Shown: piece by piece, positions 1 through 9,836 of the stretch
How the letters are laid out: every line of letters begins with the position of its first letter
Numbering within the stretch: position 1 is the stretch's first letter
Assembly: GCF_005250615.1 (NCBI RefSeq)
Contig: NZ_SULM01000004.1
Location: 186,001-250,000 of the forward strand
DNA: 64,000 bases
Direction of reading: 5' to 3'
Source of the DNA: Pseudomonas rhizoryzae
GTDB taxonomy: Bacteria; Pseudomonadota; Gammaproteobacteria; Pseudomonadales; Pseudomonadaceae
Position numbers and translations under genes: made by a program
Notes under the pieces: model-generated
The model's database searches: none
The model's input: the letters and a program-made list of their open reading frames with translations, nothing else
Told to the model about the DNA's origin: nothing

Positions 1-1195
1 GCGTTTCCCCGGCCAGAAGGCAGTGATCAACGACAACCTCGAGCAGGTACGTGGCAACATCCAGCGCCTGGTCGAGGATGCCAACCAACTGAGCCAGGCC
101 GCCATGGTCGGGCGCCTGGATGCCCGTGCCGATGCCTCCGCTCACCAGGGCGACTTCCGCCGCATCGTCGCCGGCATCAACGGCACCCTGGATGCCATCG
201 TGGCGCCGCTGAGCGAAGCCATGGGCGTGATGGGCGGGCTGTCGCAAGGCGACCTGAGCCGCACCGTGCAGGGCGACTACCAGGGCCAACTGCTGGAGCT
301 GAAGAACTCCATCAACGGTACCGTCGGCAAGCTGAACGAAATCATCGGGGAGGTACGGGTGTCGGCCGATGCCCTGGCCAGCGCCTCGGAGGAAATCTCC
401 GCCACCGCCCAGAGCATGAGTCAGGCCAGCACCGAGCAGGCGGCTTCCGTCGAGGAAACCAGCGCCAGTATCGAAGAGATGTCGGCCTCCATCGCGCAGA
501 ACACCGAGAATGCCAAGGTCACCGATGGCATGGCCGGCAAGGCGGCGCGTGAAGCGGATGAAGGCGGTCAGGCCGTGGGTGAGACCCTAGTGGCGATGAA
601 GACCATCGCCGACAAGATCGGCATCGTCGATGACATCGCCTACCAGACCAACCTGCTGGCGCTCAACGCCGCCATCGAAGCCGCCCGTGCCGGTGAGCAC
701 GGCAAAGGCTTCGCCGTGGTCGCCGCCGAGGTGCGCAAGCTGGCCGAGCGCAGCCAGGTAGCGGCCCAGGAGATCGGCACCGTGGCCAAGAGCAGCGTCG
801 CCCTGGCCGAGCGTGCGGGTTCGCTGCTGGACGAGATGGTGCCCTCCATCGCCAAAACCTCCGATCTGGTGCAGGAGATCGCGTCCGCCTCGGAAGAGCA
901 GAGCTCCGGTGTCGAGCAGATCAACGGCGCCATGATGCAACTGAGCCAGATCACCCAGCAGAACGCCTCGGCGTCCGAGGAACTGGCGGCCACTGCCGAG
1001 GAAATGAGCGGCCAGGCCGAGCAACTGCAGCGCCTGATGGGCTTCTTCCACACCGGCGAAGCGCGCGTCGTCCAGCATCTCGAGCGCGCCATCGAGCAGG
1101 CCCGTCCCGCTCGTGCGGAGCCTGCTGTGGCAGCACGACGGCCCAAGACCGCTGTTGGTGCCACGCCGGACGGCTACGTGCGCTTTTCGGAGTGA
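1..1195 (+). CDS. Methyl-accepting chemotaxis protein, 3' part (5' end outside window)
   Basis: The reading frame is already open at base 2 and reads [12 protein letters not shown], the end of the HAMP-like repeat seen whole in the next receptor, so the true start lies upstream. A further HAMP-like segment ([16 protein letters not shown]) follows, then the cytoplasmic signalling hairpin with the conserved tip [20 protein letters not shown]. It signals through CheW to CheA. The C-terminus is a flexible linker ending GYVRFSE, which fits the aromatic xZxxZ pentapeptide used by some receptors to tether CheR and CheB; cheR and cheB lie downstream. No membrane segment is in the visible part. The family call is certain; the ligand is unknown. 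Confidence 0.95.
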   Translation, partial: RFPGQKAVINDNLEQVRGNIQRLVEDANQLSQAAMVGRLDARADASAHQGDFRRIVAGINGTLDAIVAPLSEAMGVMGGLSQGDLSRTVQGDYQGQLLELKNSINGTVGKLNEIIGEVRVSADALASASEEISATAQSMSQASTEQAASVEETSASIEEMSASIAQNTENAKVTDGMAGKAAREADEGGQAVGETLVAMKTIADKIGIVDDIAYQTNLLALNAAIEAARAGEHGKGFAVVAAEVRKLAERSQVAAQEIGTVAKSSVALAERAGSLLDEMVPSIAKTSDLVQEIASASEEQSSGVEQINGAMMQLSQITQQNASASEELAATAEEMSGQAEQLQRLMGFFHTGEARVVQHLERAIEQARPARAEPAVAARRPKTAVGATPDGYVRFSE

Positions 1196-1233
1196 CGAGG
1201 AGTGGCGGCTCGGCTGCTGAATGCAGGCGAGCT

Positions 1234-1672
1234 CTAGCCTCTGACCTCAAAGATGAAGGGTGAAACCCTGGTGGTGGATACCTACGCCGAGCGCGAGTTC
1301 ATCGTGCTCGGCCAGTTGACCCGGGGCCCGCGTATGCCTGCCTGCATGCGCGGGGTGATCGAACTGAGCGGCGCCGTGGTGCCCGTCATCGATCTGTAGA
1401 TGCGCTTCGGTGGTCCGCCGATTCCCCGGCGGGCTGCGTACCCACGTCGTCTTTCACGAGGTGGGCGACGCTGCGGATACCCAGGAAGTGGGTGTCGTGG
1501 TGATGCAGTAAATGAGGTGCTGGCAGTAAGGCCCGCTCCGGTTTTACCGGCGCGGGCTTTCGGCAGTCGTATGCCGCCTGGGTTCGTCGCCCGCAGGGTC
1601 GAGTCGATCGAGGGTTCCATAACACAGCTCTAGGTGGCGCGCGTGATGGAAGCCGGCGAATTCTCCTGCTCG
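1234..1672 (+). pseudogene. Decayed cheW
   Basis: This stretch aligns with the intact cheW at 4056, in the same place relative to its receptor. From the ATG at 1253 it reads MKGETLVVDTYAEREF, then GQLT, MPACMRGVIEL and GAVVPVIDL, followed by an in-frame TAG at 1397-1399. Later parts of CheW appear in other frames: a piece resembling DAADTQEVGVVV, then DAVNEVLAV and RAFGSRMPPGF, and finally ARVMEAGEF. At least one nonsense change and several frameshifts are therefore present. It is probably a dead copy from a tandem receptor-cheW duplication. No function is expected. Confidence 0.88.
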
Positions 1673-1741
1673 GCGGATACCCGCAATTAAGAAATGCCAA
1701 GCCTCTACGCCTGGCACCAAACTACAACTCCGGAGATATGC

Positions 1742-4048
1742 ATGGTTAGGTCTTTCAACAATTTCACTGCCGTTCGCATGCTCTTCATCGGCCTGGCCGT
1801 GGGCGTACTGCTCTTGCTGGGAATCTCCTGCTACCAACTCAGTATCCTGGGCAGTGGCGCCTTGGCGGCCGAAGGCGAGATAGGCGCGATCGGTGCCTTG
1901 GTGCTGGTCATGATAGCGGTGGGCGGCGTGCTGACCCTGCGCGGCATGCGCGCCACCCAGGACCAGAGTCTCGCCGATCAGGACAAGATCAGGGCTTGCC
2001 TGCACGCCTTCAGCCAGGGGGACTTCCAGCATCCGCTGGCGCCCTTGCCGGGCAGCATGGCGGCATTGGGCGATACGGTCGAGCGGCTGCGGACCACGGT
2101 CCTGACGCTGTCCAAAGAGCTGCAGCGGATGTCCCGCGAACACGATGCCGGCGACATCGATGTCACTATCGATGCCGAGCGCTTCGAGGGGCTCTTTCGC
2201 GAGCAGGCTACGGGCATCAATGCCCTGGTGGCGAGCCATATCGCAGTCAAGAAGAAGGTCATGGTTTGCGTCAAGGCCATCGGCGAGGGCGATCTGTCTG
2301 CACCCCTGGAGCGTTTCCCCGGCAAGAAGGCTTTCATCAATGACAACGTCGAACTCTTGCGCGGCAACATCCAGGCGCTGATCGACGAGATGCAACGCAT
2401 GTCCCGCGAGCACGACGCCGGGGATATCGATGTCGTCATCGACGCGGCGCGCTTCCAAGGCTCTTACCAGGAGATCGCCCATGGCATCAATGCCATGGTG
2501 GCCGGCCATATCGCGGTCAAGAAAAAGGCCATGGCCTGTATCGAGGCCTTTGGCGCGGGCGACCTGTCCGCGCCGCTGGAGCGCTTCCCCGGCAAGAAAG
2601 CCTTCATCAATGACAACATCGAACGGCTGCGCAGCAACATCCAGGGGCTGATGAGCGAAATGCAGCACATGTCCCACGAACACGACGCCGGGGACATCGA
2701 CGTCTTCATCGATGCGGCGCGCTTCCAAGGCTCCTACCAAGAGATCGCCCATGGCATCAACGCCATGGTAGCCGGCCATATCGCGGTCAAGAAAAAGGCC
2801 ATGGCCTGCATCAAGGCGTTCGGCGAGGGTGACCTGTCCGCGCCGCTGGAGCGCTTCCCCGGCAAGAAAGCCTTCATCAACGACAACGTCGAGCAGGTGC
2901 GCGGCAACATCCAGCGACTGATCGACGATGCTCAGCAGTTGAGCGAGGCCGCCATTGCCGGTCGCCTGGATACGCGCGCCGATGCCAATGCCCATCAAGG
3001 CGACTTCCGCCGCATCGTCGCCGGCATCAATGGCACCCTGGACGCCATCGTGGCACCGCTGAGCGAAGCCATGGACGTCATGGCGGGTCTATCCCGGGGC
3101 GATCTCAGTCTCAAGGTGACGGGCGACTATCACGGCCAGTTGCTGGAGCTGAAAACCTCCATCAATGACACGGTCGACAAGCTGAGCCAGATCATCGGTG
3201 ACGTACGGGAAGCGGCTGATGCCCTGGCCAGTGCCGCCGAAGAAGTCTCGGCCACCTCCCAGAGCATGAGCCAGGCGAGCACCGAGCAGGCGGCGTCCGT
3301 CGACGAGACCAGTGCCAGCATCGAGCAGATGTCGGCTTCCATCGCCCAGAACACCGAGAACGCCAAGATCACCGACGGCATGGCCGGCAAGGCCGCCCGC
3401 GAAGCGGACGAGGGCGGTCAGGCCGTGGGCGAGACCCTGGTGGCGATGAAGACCATCGCCGACAAGATCAGCATCGTCGACGACATCGCCTACCAGACCA
3501 ACCTGCTGGCGCTCAACGCCGCCATCGAAGCCGCCCGTGCCGGCGAGCACGGCAAGGGCTTCGCCGTGGTGGCCGCCGAAGTGCGCAAGCTAGCCGAGCG
3601 CAGCCAGGTCGCGGCCCAGGAAATCGGCTCCGTGGCCAAGACCAGCGTGGCCTTGGCCGAGCGAGCCGGGTCATTGCTCGACGAAATAGTACCGTCCATC
3701 ACTAAAACCTCCGATCTAGTGCAGGAAATCGCCGCTGCGTCCGAAGAACAGAGTAGTGGGGTCAACCAGATCAATAGCGCCATGACGCAACTCAACCAGA
3801 TCACTCAGCAGAATGCCTCTGCCTCCGAGCAACTCGCGGCCACCGCGGAGGAAATGAGCGGCCAGGCCGAGCAGCTGCAGCGGCTGATGGGCTTCTTCAA
3901 CAACGCCGAAGCTCGGGCCGTTCAGCATCTGGATCGCGCTTTCGAGCAGGTTAGACCCGCCACGGGGCGTGCGCCGCAGTCGTTTGCGCGGACCGGCCAG
4001 CTGAGCGTAGGCAATTTTCCGGACGGTTACGTCCGTTTCCCGGAGTGA
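1742..4048 (+). CDS. Methyl-accepting chemotaxis protein with poly-HAMP repeats
   Basis: A 768-residue receptor when started at the ATG at 1742, which has GGAG six bases upstream; an ATG at 1694 would add 16 residues without a clear ribosome site. Two hydrophobic helices near the N-terminus (about 11-30 and 40-60) enclose almost no periplasmic loop, so sensing is probably not by a classical periplasmic domain. Three 90-residue HAMP-like repeats follow, then one more HAMP-type segment and the methylation and signalling hairpin with the standard tip. The C-terminus is a linker ending GYVRFPE, a candidate CheR/CheB docking site. It is followed 7 bp later by cheW. Poly-HAMP receptors such as P. 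aeruginosa Aer2 are known; the ligand here is unknown. Confidence 0.93.
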   Translation: MVRSFNNFTAVRMLFIGLAVGVLLLLGISCYQLSILGSGALAAEGEIGAIGALVLVMIAVGGVLTLRGMRATQDQSLADQDKIRACLHAFSQGDFQHPLAPLPGSMAALGDTVERLRTTVLTLSKELQRMSREHDAGDIDVTIDAERFEGLFREQATGINALVASHIAVKKKVMVCVKAIGEGDLSAPLERFPGKKAFINDNVELLRGNIQALIDEMQRMSREHDAGDIDVVIDAARFQGSYQEIAHGINAMVAGHIAVKKKAMACIEAFGAGDLSAPLERFPGKKAFINDNIERLRSNIQGLMSEMQHMSHEHDAGDIDVFIDAARFQGSYQEIAHGINAMVAGHIAVKKKAMACIKAFGEGDLSAPLERFPGKKAFINDNVEQVRGNIQRLIDDAQQLSEAAIAGRLDTRADANAHQGDFRRIVAGINGTLDAIVAPLSEAMDVMAGLSRGDLSLKVTGDYHGQLLELKTSINDTVDKLSQIIGDVREAADALASAAEEVSATSQSMSQASTEQAASVDETSASIEQMSASIAQNTENAKITDGMAGKAAREADEGGQAVGETLVAMKTIADKISIVDDIAYQTNLLALNAAIEAARAGEHGKGFAVVAAEVRKLAERSQVAAQEIGSVAKTSVALAERAGSLLDEIVPSITKTSDLVQEIAAASEEQSSGVNQINSAMTQLNQITQQNASASEQLAATAEEMSGQAEQLQRLMGFFNNAEARAVQHLDRAFEQVRPATGRAPQSFARTGQLSVGNFPDGYVRFPE
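2129..2938 (+). repeat. Three tandem 270-bp repeats (poly-HAMP)
   Basis: The motif [12 protein letters not shown] recurs exactly every 270 bp (methionine codons at 2129, 2399 and 2669). Each unit also contains GHIAVKKK (SHIAVKKK in unit 1) and [15 protein letters not shown]. Units 2 and 3 are nearly identical at the DNA level and unit 1 is more diverged, so the last duplication looks recent. The end of the same unit is present at the left edge of the window in the preceding receptor. Confidence 0.9.
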
Positions 4049-4055
4049 GCAATTT

Positions 4056-4559
4056 ATGACCGCCCTGACCCTTACCGACGCCTTCCAGGAATCCATCGGC
4101 CACCAGCACCTGACCTTCATTGTGGACGGTGAGACCTATGCGGTGGATACCCTGGCCGTCCGCGAAATCATCGAATTCGGCCAGTTGACCCAGGTGCCGC
4201 TGATGCCGGCCTGTATCCGTGGGGTGATCAATCTGCGTGGCGCCGTGGTGCCCGTGATCGACTTGGAGGCGCGCTTCGGCGGGACGCCGACCCGGGTCGG
4301 TCCGCGGACCTGCATCGTCATCCTCGAAGTGTTCGATGCCGAAGACACCCAGGTGCTGGGCGTCGTGGTGGATGCGGTGAGCGAGGTGCTGGAGATCGAG
4401 CCGGCGCAGATCCGTCCGGCGCCGGCCTTCGGCAGTCGCCTGGCACCGCATTTCATTGCCGGCATGGTCAAGTTTGACGAGGGATTCATCGTGGTACTGG
4501 ATGTCGCCCGGGTACTGGACGTTAGTGAATTGGCGAGTCTGGCCCAGGCGACCGCCTAG
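4056..4559 (+). CDS. cheW: Chemotaxis coupling protein CheW
   Basis: A 167-residue single-domain CheW that links receptors to the CheA kinase. Family features include the N-terminal beta strand LTFIVDGETYAVDT, the LMPACIRGVINLRGAVVPVIDL block, the VLGVVVDAVSEVLEI strand and the C-terminal DEGFIVVLDVARVL. It starts 7 bp after the stop of the poly-HAMP receptor and should be co-transcribed with it. It is one of two intact CheW genes in this cluster and the template against which the dead copy at 1234-1672 can be read. No cheA is visible; it probably lies upstream of the window. Confidence 0.95.
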   Translation: MTALTLTDAFQESIGHQHLTFIVDGETYAVDTLAVREIIEFGQLTQVPLMPACIRGVINLRGAVVPVIDLEARFGGTPTRVGPRTCIVILEVFDAEDTQVLGVVVDAVSEVLEIEPAQIRPAPAFGSRLAPHFIAGMVKFDEGFIVVLDVARVLDVSELASLAQATA

Positions 4560-4646
4560 CGCTTTAGCAATACGCAATGTCAGCGGCGTTTCCACAAGGC
4601 GACGTCATCAAAAAGAAGTAGTACTCGCGCCGGAGGCGTACCAGAC

Positions 4647-6311
4647 ATGCTCAATAATCTTCGAGTCTCGACCAAACTGGCGATCGGTTTCGGCATCGCC
4701 ATTGTGATGCTCATGCTGACCATCGGCGTCGCCATCCTGAACATGGAAAAGATGAAGGAGGCCGCCGACGGCATGTCACAGCGTGACTTCCCGATGACGG
4801 TCCAGACCAATACGCTGGCCCGCAATACCCTCGATTCCGGTCGCCTGATGCGCAACCTGTTGCTGCTGGAGAACGCTGATGCGCTGGCCAAAACCCGCGA
4901 CGCCATCGCGCGGGTTCGCACCGAGAACAGCGACATTTTGGCCGATCTGGGCAAGAAGGTGCGCAGCGACGAAGGCAAGCGTAAGCTCAACGCCGTACTG
5001 GAAAGCCGTCAGCGACTGCAGGACAAGTACACCGAATTCTTTCGTCTCGTGGATGTGGATCGCAATCAGGCACGTGACTACCTGCTCAACGTCTTCGCCC
5101 CGAACAACAACGAGTTGGTAGACGCTGCCAATGCGTTCAACGAGCATCAGGCGCAGCGCGTGGTCGAGTCGGGTGAGAGCGCAACCGCAGCCTATTTCGA
5201 CGCTCGCAACCTAATGATCATCATCGGCGCAGCTGCACTGTTGATTTCCATCCTGCTGGGCTATCTCATTACCCGCAGCCTGATCCGGCAACTGGGCGGC
5301 GAGCCGGCCTATGCCGCCGAGGTGGTGCAGCGCGTCGCCAAAGGCGACCTGACCGTCGAGGTGGTGACCCGCGAGGGCGATACCACTAGCATGCTAGCGT
5401 CGGTACGCATCATGACCACGACCCTGGCCCAGATCATCAGTGATGTCCGCAGCTCGGCCGACGGCCTGGCCAGTGCCTCCGAAGAGGTATCGGCCACCGC
5501 CCAGAGCATGAGCCAGGCGAGCACCGAGCAGGCGGCTTCCGTCGAAGAGACCAGCGCCAGCATCGAAGAGATGTCGGCCTCCATCGCCCAGAACACCGAG
5601 AACGCCAAGGTCACCGACGGCATGGCCGGCAAGGCCGCCCGCGAAGCGGTGGAAGGCGGTCAAGCGGTGCGCGAGACCCTGGTGGCCATGAAGACCATCG
5701 CCGACAAGATCGGCATCGTCGACGACATCGCCTACCAGACCAACCTACTGGCGCTCAACGCCGCCATCGAAGCCGCCCGTGCCGGTGAGCACGGCAAGGG
5801 TTTCGCCGTAGTGGCCGCCGAGGTGCGCAAGCTGGCCGAACGCAGTCAGGTGGCGGCCCAGGAGATCGGCACCGTGGCCAAGAGCAGTGTCGCCCTGGCC
5901 GAGCGCGCCGGGACGTTGCTGGACGAAATGGTGCCCTCCATCAACAAGACGTCGGATCTGGTCCAGGAGATCACCGCCGCCTCCGAAGAGCAGACCGCCG
6001 GCGTCGAGCAGATCAACAGCGCCATGATGCAGCTGAGCCAGATCACCCAGCAGAATGCCTCGGCCTCCGAAGAGCTGGCCGCCACCTCCGAAGAGATGAG
6101 CGGCCAGGCCGAACAGCTGCAGCAACTGATGGAGTACTTCACCGTGAACGGCAGTGAGGGGGCCACCCAGGGCATTCCTCGCGCGACCGCCAGGAAGTCG
6201 GCTTCGGCTCTGGTCGAACGCGCCTCATCGCTGGTAGGGGCCACCTCGCATCGCAGATCGCGGACTAATAACGTACCGGAAGGGTTCGCCCGCTTCGAGG
6301 AGCAGGTGTGA
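4647..6311 (+). CDS. Methyl-accepting chemotaxis protein, four-helix-bundle sensor type
   Basis: 554 residues with classical receptor topology: a first membrane helix at about 10-30, a periplasmic helical domain of about 160 residues resembling the 4HB_MCP family, a second membrane helix at about 188-208, HAMP, then the signalling hairpin. The signalling half is nearly identical to those of the two preceding receptors although the sensor half is unrelated, which indicates domain shuffling or gene conversion. The C-terminus reads GFARFEEQV, again with an aromatic-xx-aromatic pentapeptide. The start has GGAGG about ten bases upstream. The ligand is unknown; this sensor fold often binds small organic compounds. 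Confidence 0.95.
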   Translation: MLNNLRVSTKLAIGFGIAIVMLMLTIGVAILNMEKMKEAADGMSQRDFPMTVQTNTLARNTLDSGRLMRNLLLLENADALAKTRDAIARVRTENSDILADLGKKVRSDEGKRKLNAVLESRQRLQDKYTEFFRLVDVDRNQARDYLLNVFAPNNNELVDAANAFNEHQAQRVVESGESATAAYFDARNLMIIIGAAALLISILLGYLITRSLIRQLGGEPAYAAEVVQRVAKGDLTVEVVTREGDTTSMLASVRIMTTTLAQIISDVRSSADGLASASEEVSATAQSMSQASTEQAASVEETSASIEEMSASIAQNTENAKVTDGMAGKAAREAVEGGQAVRETLVAMKTIADKIGIVDDIAYQTNLLALNAAIEAARAGEHGKGFAVVAAEVRKLAERSQVAAQEIGTVAKSSVALAERAGTLLDEMVPSINKTSDLVQEITAASEEQTAGVEQINSAMMQLSQITQQNASASEELAATSEEMSGQAEQLQQLMEYFTVNGSEGATQGIPRATARKSASALVERASSLVGATSHRRSRTNNVPEGFARFEEQV

Positions 6312-6793
6312 TGGGTAATGCAGAGCTGTCCCGGCAGTTCCTGACCTTCCAACTGGCGGGCGACCTCTACGGCGTGAACACCGGCTGCGTCCGCGAGATC
6401 ATCGAATATGGTGCGGTCACGGCGGTACCCATGCTGCCGCCGATGCTGCTCGGCGTCATCAACCTGCGCGGCGCCGCCGTGCCGGTGATGGATCTCGGCA
6501 TGAGATTTCGCAACCAACTGACCGAGACCTCCCGCCGCAGCTGCATCGTGGTGCTGGAGACCCAGGTCGGCGAGGGTGCCCAGGTCTTCGGCGTGGTGGT
6601 CGACGCCGTGTGCGAAGTCCTGGAGATCGCCGCCGAGGCCATCGAGCCGGCGCCGCGGTTTGGCGCCTCGGTTCGCACCGACTTCATCCTGGGCATGGCC
6701 AAGCAGGGCCAGGGTTTCGTCATCCTGCTCGATATGGATCGCGTCTTGGGCGAGGACGACCTCGCCCAGCTCGCCGACCTGTCGGCCGCCTGA
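6311..6793 (+). CDS. cheW: Chemotaxis coupling protein CheW, second intact copy
   Basis: A 160-residue CheW. Its ATG overlaps the stop of the upstream receptor (TGATG at 6309-6313), implying translational coupling, with GGAG just before. It has the core strands QFLTFQLAGDLYGVNT, PMLPPMLLGVINLRGAAVPVMDL and VFGVVVDAVCEVLEIAAE. It has diverged from the CheW at 4056, so this is an older duplication than the receptor signalling domains suggest. It probably couples the upstream receptor to the same CheA. The next gene, cheR, begins 11 bp downstream. Confidence 0.95.
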   Translation: MGNAELSRQFLTFQLAGDLYGVNTGCVREIIEYGAVTAVPMLPPMLLGVINLRGAAVPVMDLGMRFRNQLTETSRRSCIVVLETQVGEGAQVFGVVVDAVCEVLEIAAEAIEPAPRFGASVRTDFILGMAKQGQGFVILLDMDRVLGEDDLAQLADLSAA

Positions 6794-6804
6794 GTGGGGA
6801 CGTA

Positions 6805-7608
6805 ATGGAGCTTCCCGCGCTGACCGACAGCGAATTCCGTCAATTTCGTAGCTTCATTTTCAAGGTCGCTGGCATCAGCATGTCCGATGCCAAGCGCCCC
6901 TTGGTGAGCGGTCGCCTGGCCAAGCGCGTGAGGCAGCGCGGAACGCCCAGCTACGAGGCCTACTTCCAGCTGATCCAGCGCGATCAGGCCGAGTGCCAGA
7001 TGGCGGTGGATCTCTTGACCACCAACGAGACCTATTTCTTTCGCGAGCCCAAGCACTTCGATTTCCTGCGTGACAAGGTGCTACCGCAGTGGGACCGGCG
7101 ACAGCCGTTACGACTCTGGAGTGGCGCCTGCTCCTCGGGCGAGGAGCCCTATACCTTGGCGATGACCCTCGCCGAAGGCCTCGGCGAGCGGCCCTGGGAA
7201 ATGGTCGCGTCCGACCTCAGCACTCGGGTACTGGCCAAAGCCCGTCAGGGTCAGTATCCCTTGACGGAAGCCGAAGGCATCCCGACCGCCTTGTTGCGGC
7301 GCTATTGTTTCAAGGGCGTGGGCGATAACGAGGGCACCTTCCTGGTCGATCCGAAGCTGGCCGCACGGATTTCCTTCCGGCAGATCAACCTGAACAGCAC
7401 CCTGCCGGATGTGGGGCTCTTCGACATCATCTTCCTGCGCAACGTGATGATCTACTTCGACCTGCCGACCAAGCGTCAGGTGGTGGAGCGGCTGGTTCGC
7501 CACTTGCGGCCAGGTGGCTATTTCTTCATCAGCCATTCGGAGAGCTTGAATGGTGTGACCGATGCTCTGAAGATGGTCAATCCTTCCATCTACCAGCGAC
7601 CACTCTAA
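6805..7608 (+). CDS. cheR: Chemoreceptor glutamate methyltransferase CheR
   Basis: 267 residues; transfers methyl groups from S-adenosylmethionine to receptor glutamates. The N-terminal helical domain is followed by the conserved TTNETYFFRE segment (catalytic arginine region), then the SAM-binding LWSGACSSGEEPYTLAM and the later FDIIFLRNVMIYF and LRPGGYFFISHSES motifs. The ATG at 6805 follows GGGGAC. The family's beta-subdomain, which binds receptor pentapeptides, fits the GYVRF/GFARF tails of the receptors upstream. The order receptor-cheR-cheD-cheB matches the second chemosensory (Che2) cluster of P. aeruginosa as I recall it. Confidence 0.97.
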   Translation: MELPALTDSEFRQFRSFIFKVAGISMSDAKRPLVSGRLAKRVRQRGTPSYEAYFQLIQRDQAECQMAVDLLTTNETYFFREPKHFDFLRDKVLPQWDRRQPLRLWSGACSSGEEPYTLAMTLAEGLGERPWEMVASDLSTRVLAKARQGQYPLTEAEGIPTALLRRYCFKGVGDNEGTFLVDPKLAARISFRQINLNSTLPDVGLFDIIFLRNVMIYFDLPTKRQVVERLVRHLRPGGYFFISHSESLNGVTDALKMVNPSIYQRPL

Positions 7609-7610
7609 TA

Positions 7611-8123
7611 ATGATGTCTAGCCAGCCGGAGCTCTTCCTGCGTCCTGGCGACTGGTACTTCGGTCAGGGTGATCGGCGTATCCGTACCATCCTGGGCTCC
7701 TGCGTATCCTTCGTGTTCTGGCATCCGGGTCGACGCCTGGGTGGCATGACCCATGCCTTGCTGCCATCGCGGCAGCGTCCCGCGCCGGGCGCCCCGCTCG
7801 ACGGTCACTACGTCGATGAAGCCTTGGAGCTGATGCTCAACGCCATCGCCCGCCATGGTGGCGATCTGTCGGGCTATCAGGTGCACCTCTATGGCGGTGG
7901 CAACATGTTTCCGCAGATCCTGCGTGGGCGGGTCAAGAACATCGGTGACGTCAACGTCGATACCGCGTTGGCACAACTCGCCCGCGCAGGTTTACGCTCC
8001 ATTCGCACCCATGTCAGGGGCGAAGGCCATCGCAAACTTTCCTTCGACCTTGCCGATGGCCGGATACTCATACAACAGGTGGAGGTCACCCACACTCCGC
8101 CGCTTACGAGACGTACTCCATGA
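7611..8123 (+). CDS. cheD: Chemoreceptor glutamine deamidase CheD
   Basis: 170 residues, the usual size for CheD, which deamidates receptor glutamines to glutamates and so creates methylation sites. The active-site triad region is visible: TILGSCVSF with the catalytic cysteine, and GGMTHALLP with the histidine. [10 protein letters not shown] and KNIGDVNVD are family signatures. The start is a double ATG two bases after the cheR stop; the 3' end overlaps cheB by four bases (ATGA), so cheR, cheD and cheB are one translationally coupled unit. Confidence 0.96.
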   Translation: MMSSQPELFLRPGDWYFGQGDRRIRTILGSCVSFVFWHPGRRLGGMTHALLPSRQRPAPGAPLDGHYVDEALELMLNAIARHGGDLSGYQVHLYGGGNMFPQILRGRVKNIGDVNVDTALAQLARAGLRSIRTHVRGEGHRKLSFDLADGRILIQQVEVTHTPPLTRRTP

Positions 8124-9190
8124 ACAAGATCAAGGTCCTTATCGTCGACGACTCCGCGGTGGTGCGTCAGGTCCTCGCCCAGAGTCTCGCCGAGGACCCC
8201 GCCATCGAGGTCATGGGCGTCGCCGCCGATCCGGTATTCGCTCAGGAGAAGATGCGCAAGCAGTGGCCGGACGTGCTGGTCTTGGACGTGGAAATGCCGC
8301 GCATGGACGGCATTACCTTCCTCAAGAAGATCATGGCCGAACGGCCCACGCCGGTGGTGATCTGTTCGACGCTGACCGAGAAGGGCGCTGCGACGACCCT
8401 GCAGGCCATGGCGGCCGGCGCGGTCAGCATCGTCACCAAGCCCCAGGCCAACCTCAAGCAATTCCTCAAGGATGCCTCGGATGACCTGACCAGCGCGGTC
8501 AAGGCCGCCGCGCGAGCCAACCTCAAGCGCCTGGCGCCGCGCGCTGCACCTCTCGTCCCGCCGCCCAGGCTCAGTGCCGATGCCATCCTGCCCGCCGGGG
8601 GCGGCGGTGCCATGGCCCGCACCACGGAGCGAATCGTCGCCCTGGGTACCTCCACGGGTGGCACCCAGGCACTGGAAGCCGTCCTCACCATGCTGCCGCG
8701 GGTCTGTCCCGGTATCGTGGTGGTCCAGCACATGCCCGAGCGTTTCACCGCCGCCTTCGCCGAGCGCCTGGACCGGCTCTGCGAGTTGGAGGTGCGTGAA
8801 GCCCGCCATGGCGACCGCGTCCTGCCCGGACGGGTACTCATCGCGCCGGGCGGTCGCCACATGCTGCTCAAGCGCAATGGTGCTCAGTACCAGGTGGACG
8901 TCGTCGACGGTCCGCCGGTGAGTCGGCATCGCCCCTCGGTGGACGTGCTGTTCCGCTCGGTGGCTCGCGCGGCGGGCAGCAATGCCCTGGGCATCATCAT
9001 GACCGGCATGGGCGACGATGGTGCCCGCGGTCTGAAGGAATTGCGCGACGCCGGTGGCCGTACCCTCGGCCAGGACGAGGACAGCTGCGTGGTCTACGGC
9101 ATGCCCAAGGAAGCCATGAAGCTCGGCGCTGTGGAGCAGGAAATTGGCCTCGGCCAGATCGCTAAGGCGATCCTCAAGGCAGGCTACTAG
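8120..9190 (+). CDS. cheB: Chemotaxis response regulator, protein-glutamate methylesterase CheB
   Basis: 356 residues. The N-terminal receiver domain has the acidic pair D10/D11 and phospho-acceptor D56 ([12 protein letters not shown]). The C-terminal methylesterase has S178 in GTSTGG, H204 in QHMPERF and D300 in GMGDDGARG, the expected catalytic triad. It removes receptor methyl groups and is activated by CheA phosphorylation. The domains are joined by a proline- and alanine-rich linker (about 140-160). It overlaps cheD by four bases and appears to be the last chemotaxis gene of the cluster. Confidence 0.97.
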   Translation: MNKIKVLIVDDSAVVRQVLAQSLAEDPAIEVMGVAADPVFAQEKMRKQWPDVLVLDVEMPRMDGITFLKKIMAERPTPVVICSTLTEKGAATTLQAMAAGAVSIVTKPQANLKQFLKDASDDLTSAVKAAARANLKRLAPRAAPLVPPPRLSADAILPAGGGGAMARTTERIVALGTSTGGTQALEAVLTMLPRVCPGIVVVQHMPERFTAAFAERLDRLCELEVREARHGDRVLPGRVLIAPGGRHMLLKRNGAQYQVDVVDGPPVSRHRPSVDVLFRSVARAAGSNALGIIMTGMGDDGARGLKELRDAGGRTLGQDEDSCVVYGMPKEAMKLGAVEQEIGLGQIAKAILKAGY

Positions 9191-9244
9191 ACGAACTTGC
9201 GGGGCTCCCTAGACTCCAAGCGCCACCAGGCGAGGAGAGCCCCC

Positions 9245-9820
9245 ATGTTCGACATCTGCCATTGGCTCAACGAGCCCGAGACTTGGCTGGCCGAGGCCGA
9301 TCGGCTGAGAGTCATCACCGATCGCCACAGCGATTTCTGGTGCCATACCCACGACGGCACGGAACGTCACAGTGGGCATTTCTTCGGCGCCCGGGTCACC
9401 AGCGGTTTCACCGCCCAGGTCAGGGTAGTGGCGCGCTGCAAGAACCAGGGCGACCACGCCGGGCTCATGGTCCACCTCGACGGACAGCACTGGTTGCGCG
9501 CCGGTATCGGCTATTTCGACGACACGCCCCAGTTGCTGAGCGTCCTGACCCTGGGGCGTTCGGATCTCGCCGTGGGCCTGCCGCTGGGCGAGCGCGAGGA
9601 CATCTGGCTGCGCGTCACCCTAAGCCAGGGGACCTTGCGGGTGCAGGCGTCCCTGGACGGTCAGCGCTGGCCGCTGCTGCGGCTGGCGAGTCTGCCCGTG
9701 GCCGCCGAGTATCGAGTGGGTCCGGTCTGCGGCACGCCCGAGCGTGGGGGCATGGAGGTGGCCTTCAGCGACTTCAGCCTGCAGCCCCCGCTGCTGCGAG
9801 GACTGGCCGATCTGAGCTGA
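9245..9820 (+). CDS. DUF1349 family protein (concanavalin-like fold)
   Basis: 191 residues from the ATG at 9245, preceded by AGGAGA. It resembles the DUF1349 family (sometimes labelled regulation of enolase 1), a soluble beta-sandwich family. Features include the segment CKNQGDHAGLMVHLD and the tail SDFSLQPPL. There is no signal peptide or membrane helix. It lies 54 bp after cheB on the same strand, so read-through from the chemotaxis operon is possible, but nothing shows a link to chemotaxis. The biochemical function is not known to me. Confidence 0.8.
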   Translation: MFDICHWLNEPETWLAEADRLRVITDRHSDFWCHTHDGTERHSGHFFGARVTSGFTAQVRVVARCKNQGDHAGLMVHLDGQHWLRAGIGYFDDTPQLLSVLTLGRSDLAVGLPLGEREDIWLRVTLSQGTLRVQASLDGQRWPLLRLASLPVAAEYRVGPVCGTPERGGMEVAFSDFSLQPPLLRGLADLS

Positions 9821-9836
9821 GGCGGGGAGGGCGGTC

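Noticed and set aside
2129-2938. Tandem repeats considered as a CRISPR-like array
   Set aside because: The units are 270 bp, contiguous and in frame within a receptor gene; there are no spacers. The same applies to the 366-bp PAS repeats at 61380-63209.
1544-2998. A 484-codon minus-strand frame over the poly-HAMP receptor
   Set aside because: It is a shadow of the repeat-rich receptor gene; its internal repeats merely mirror the HAMP repeats.
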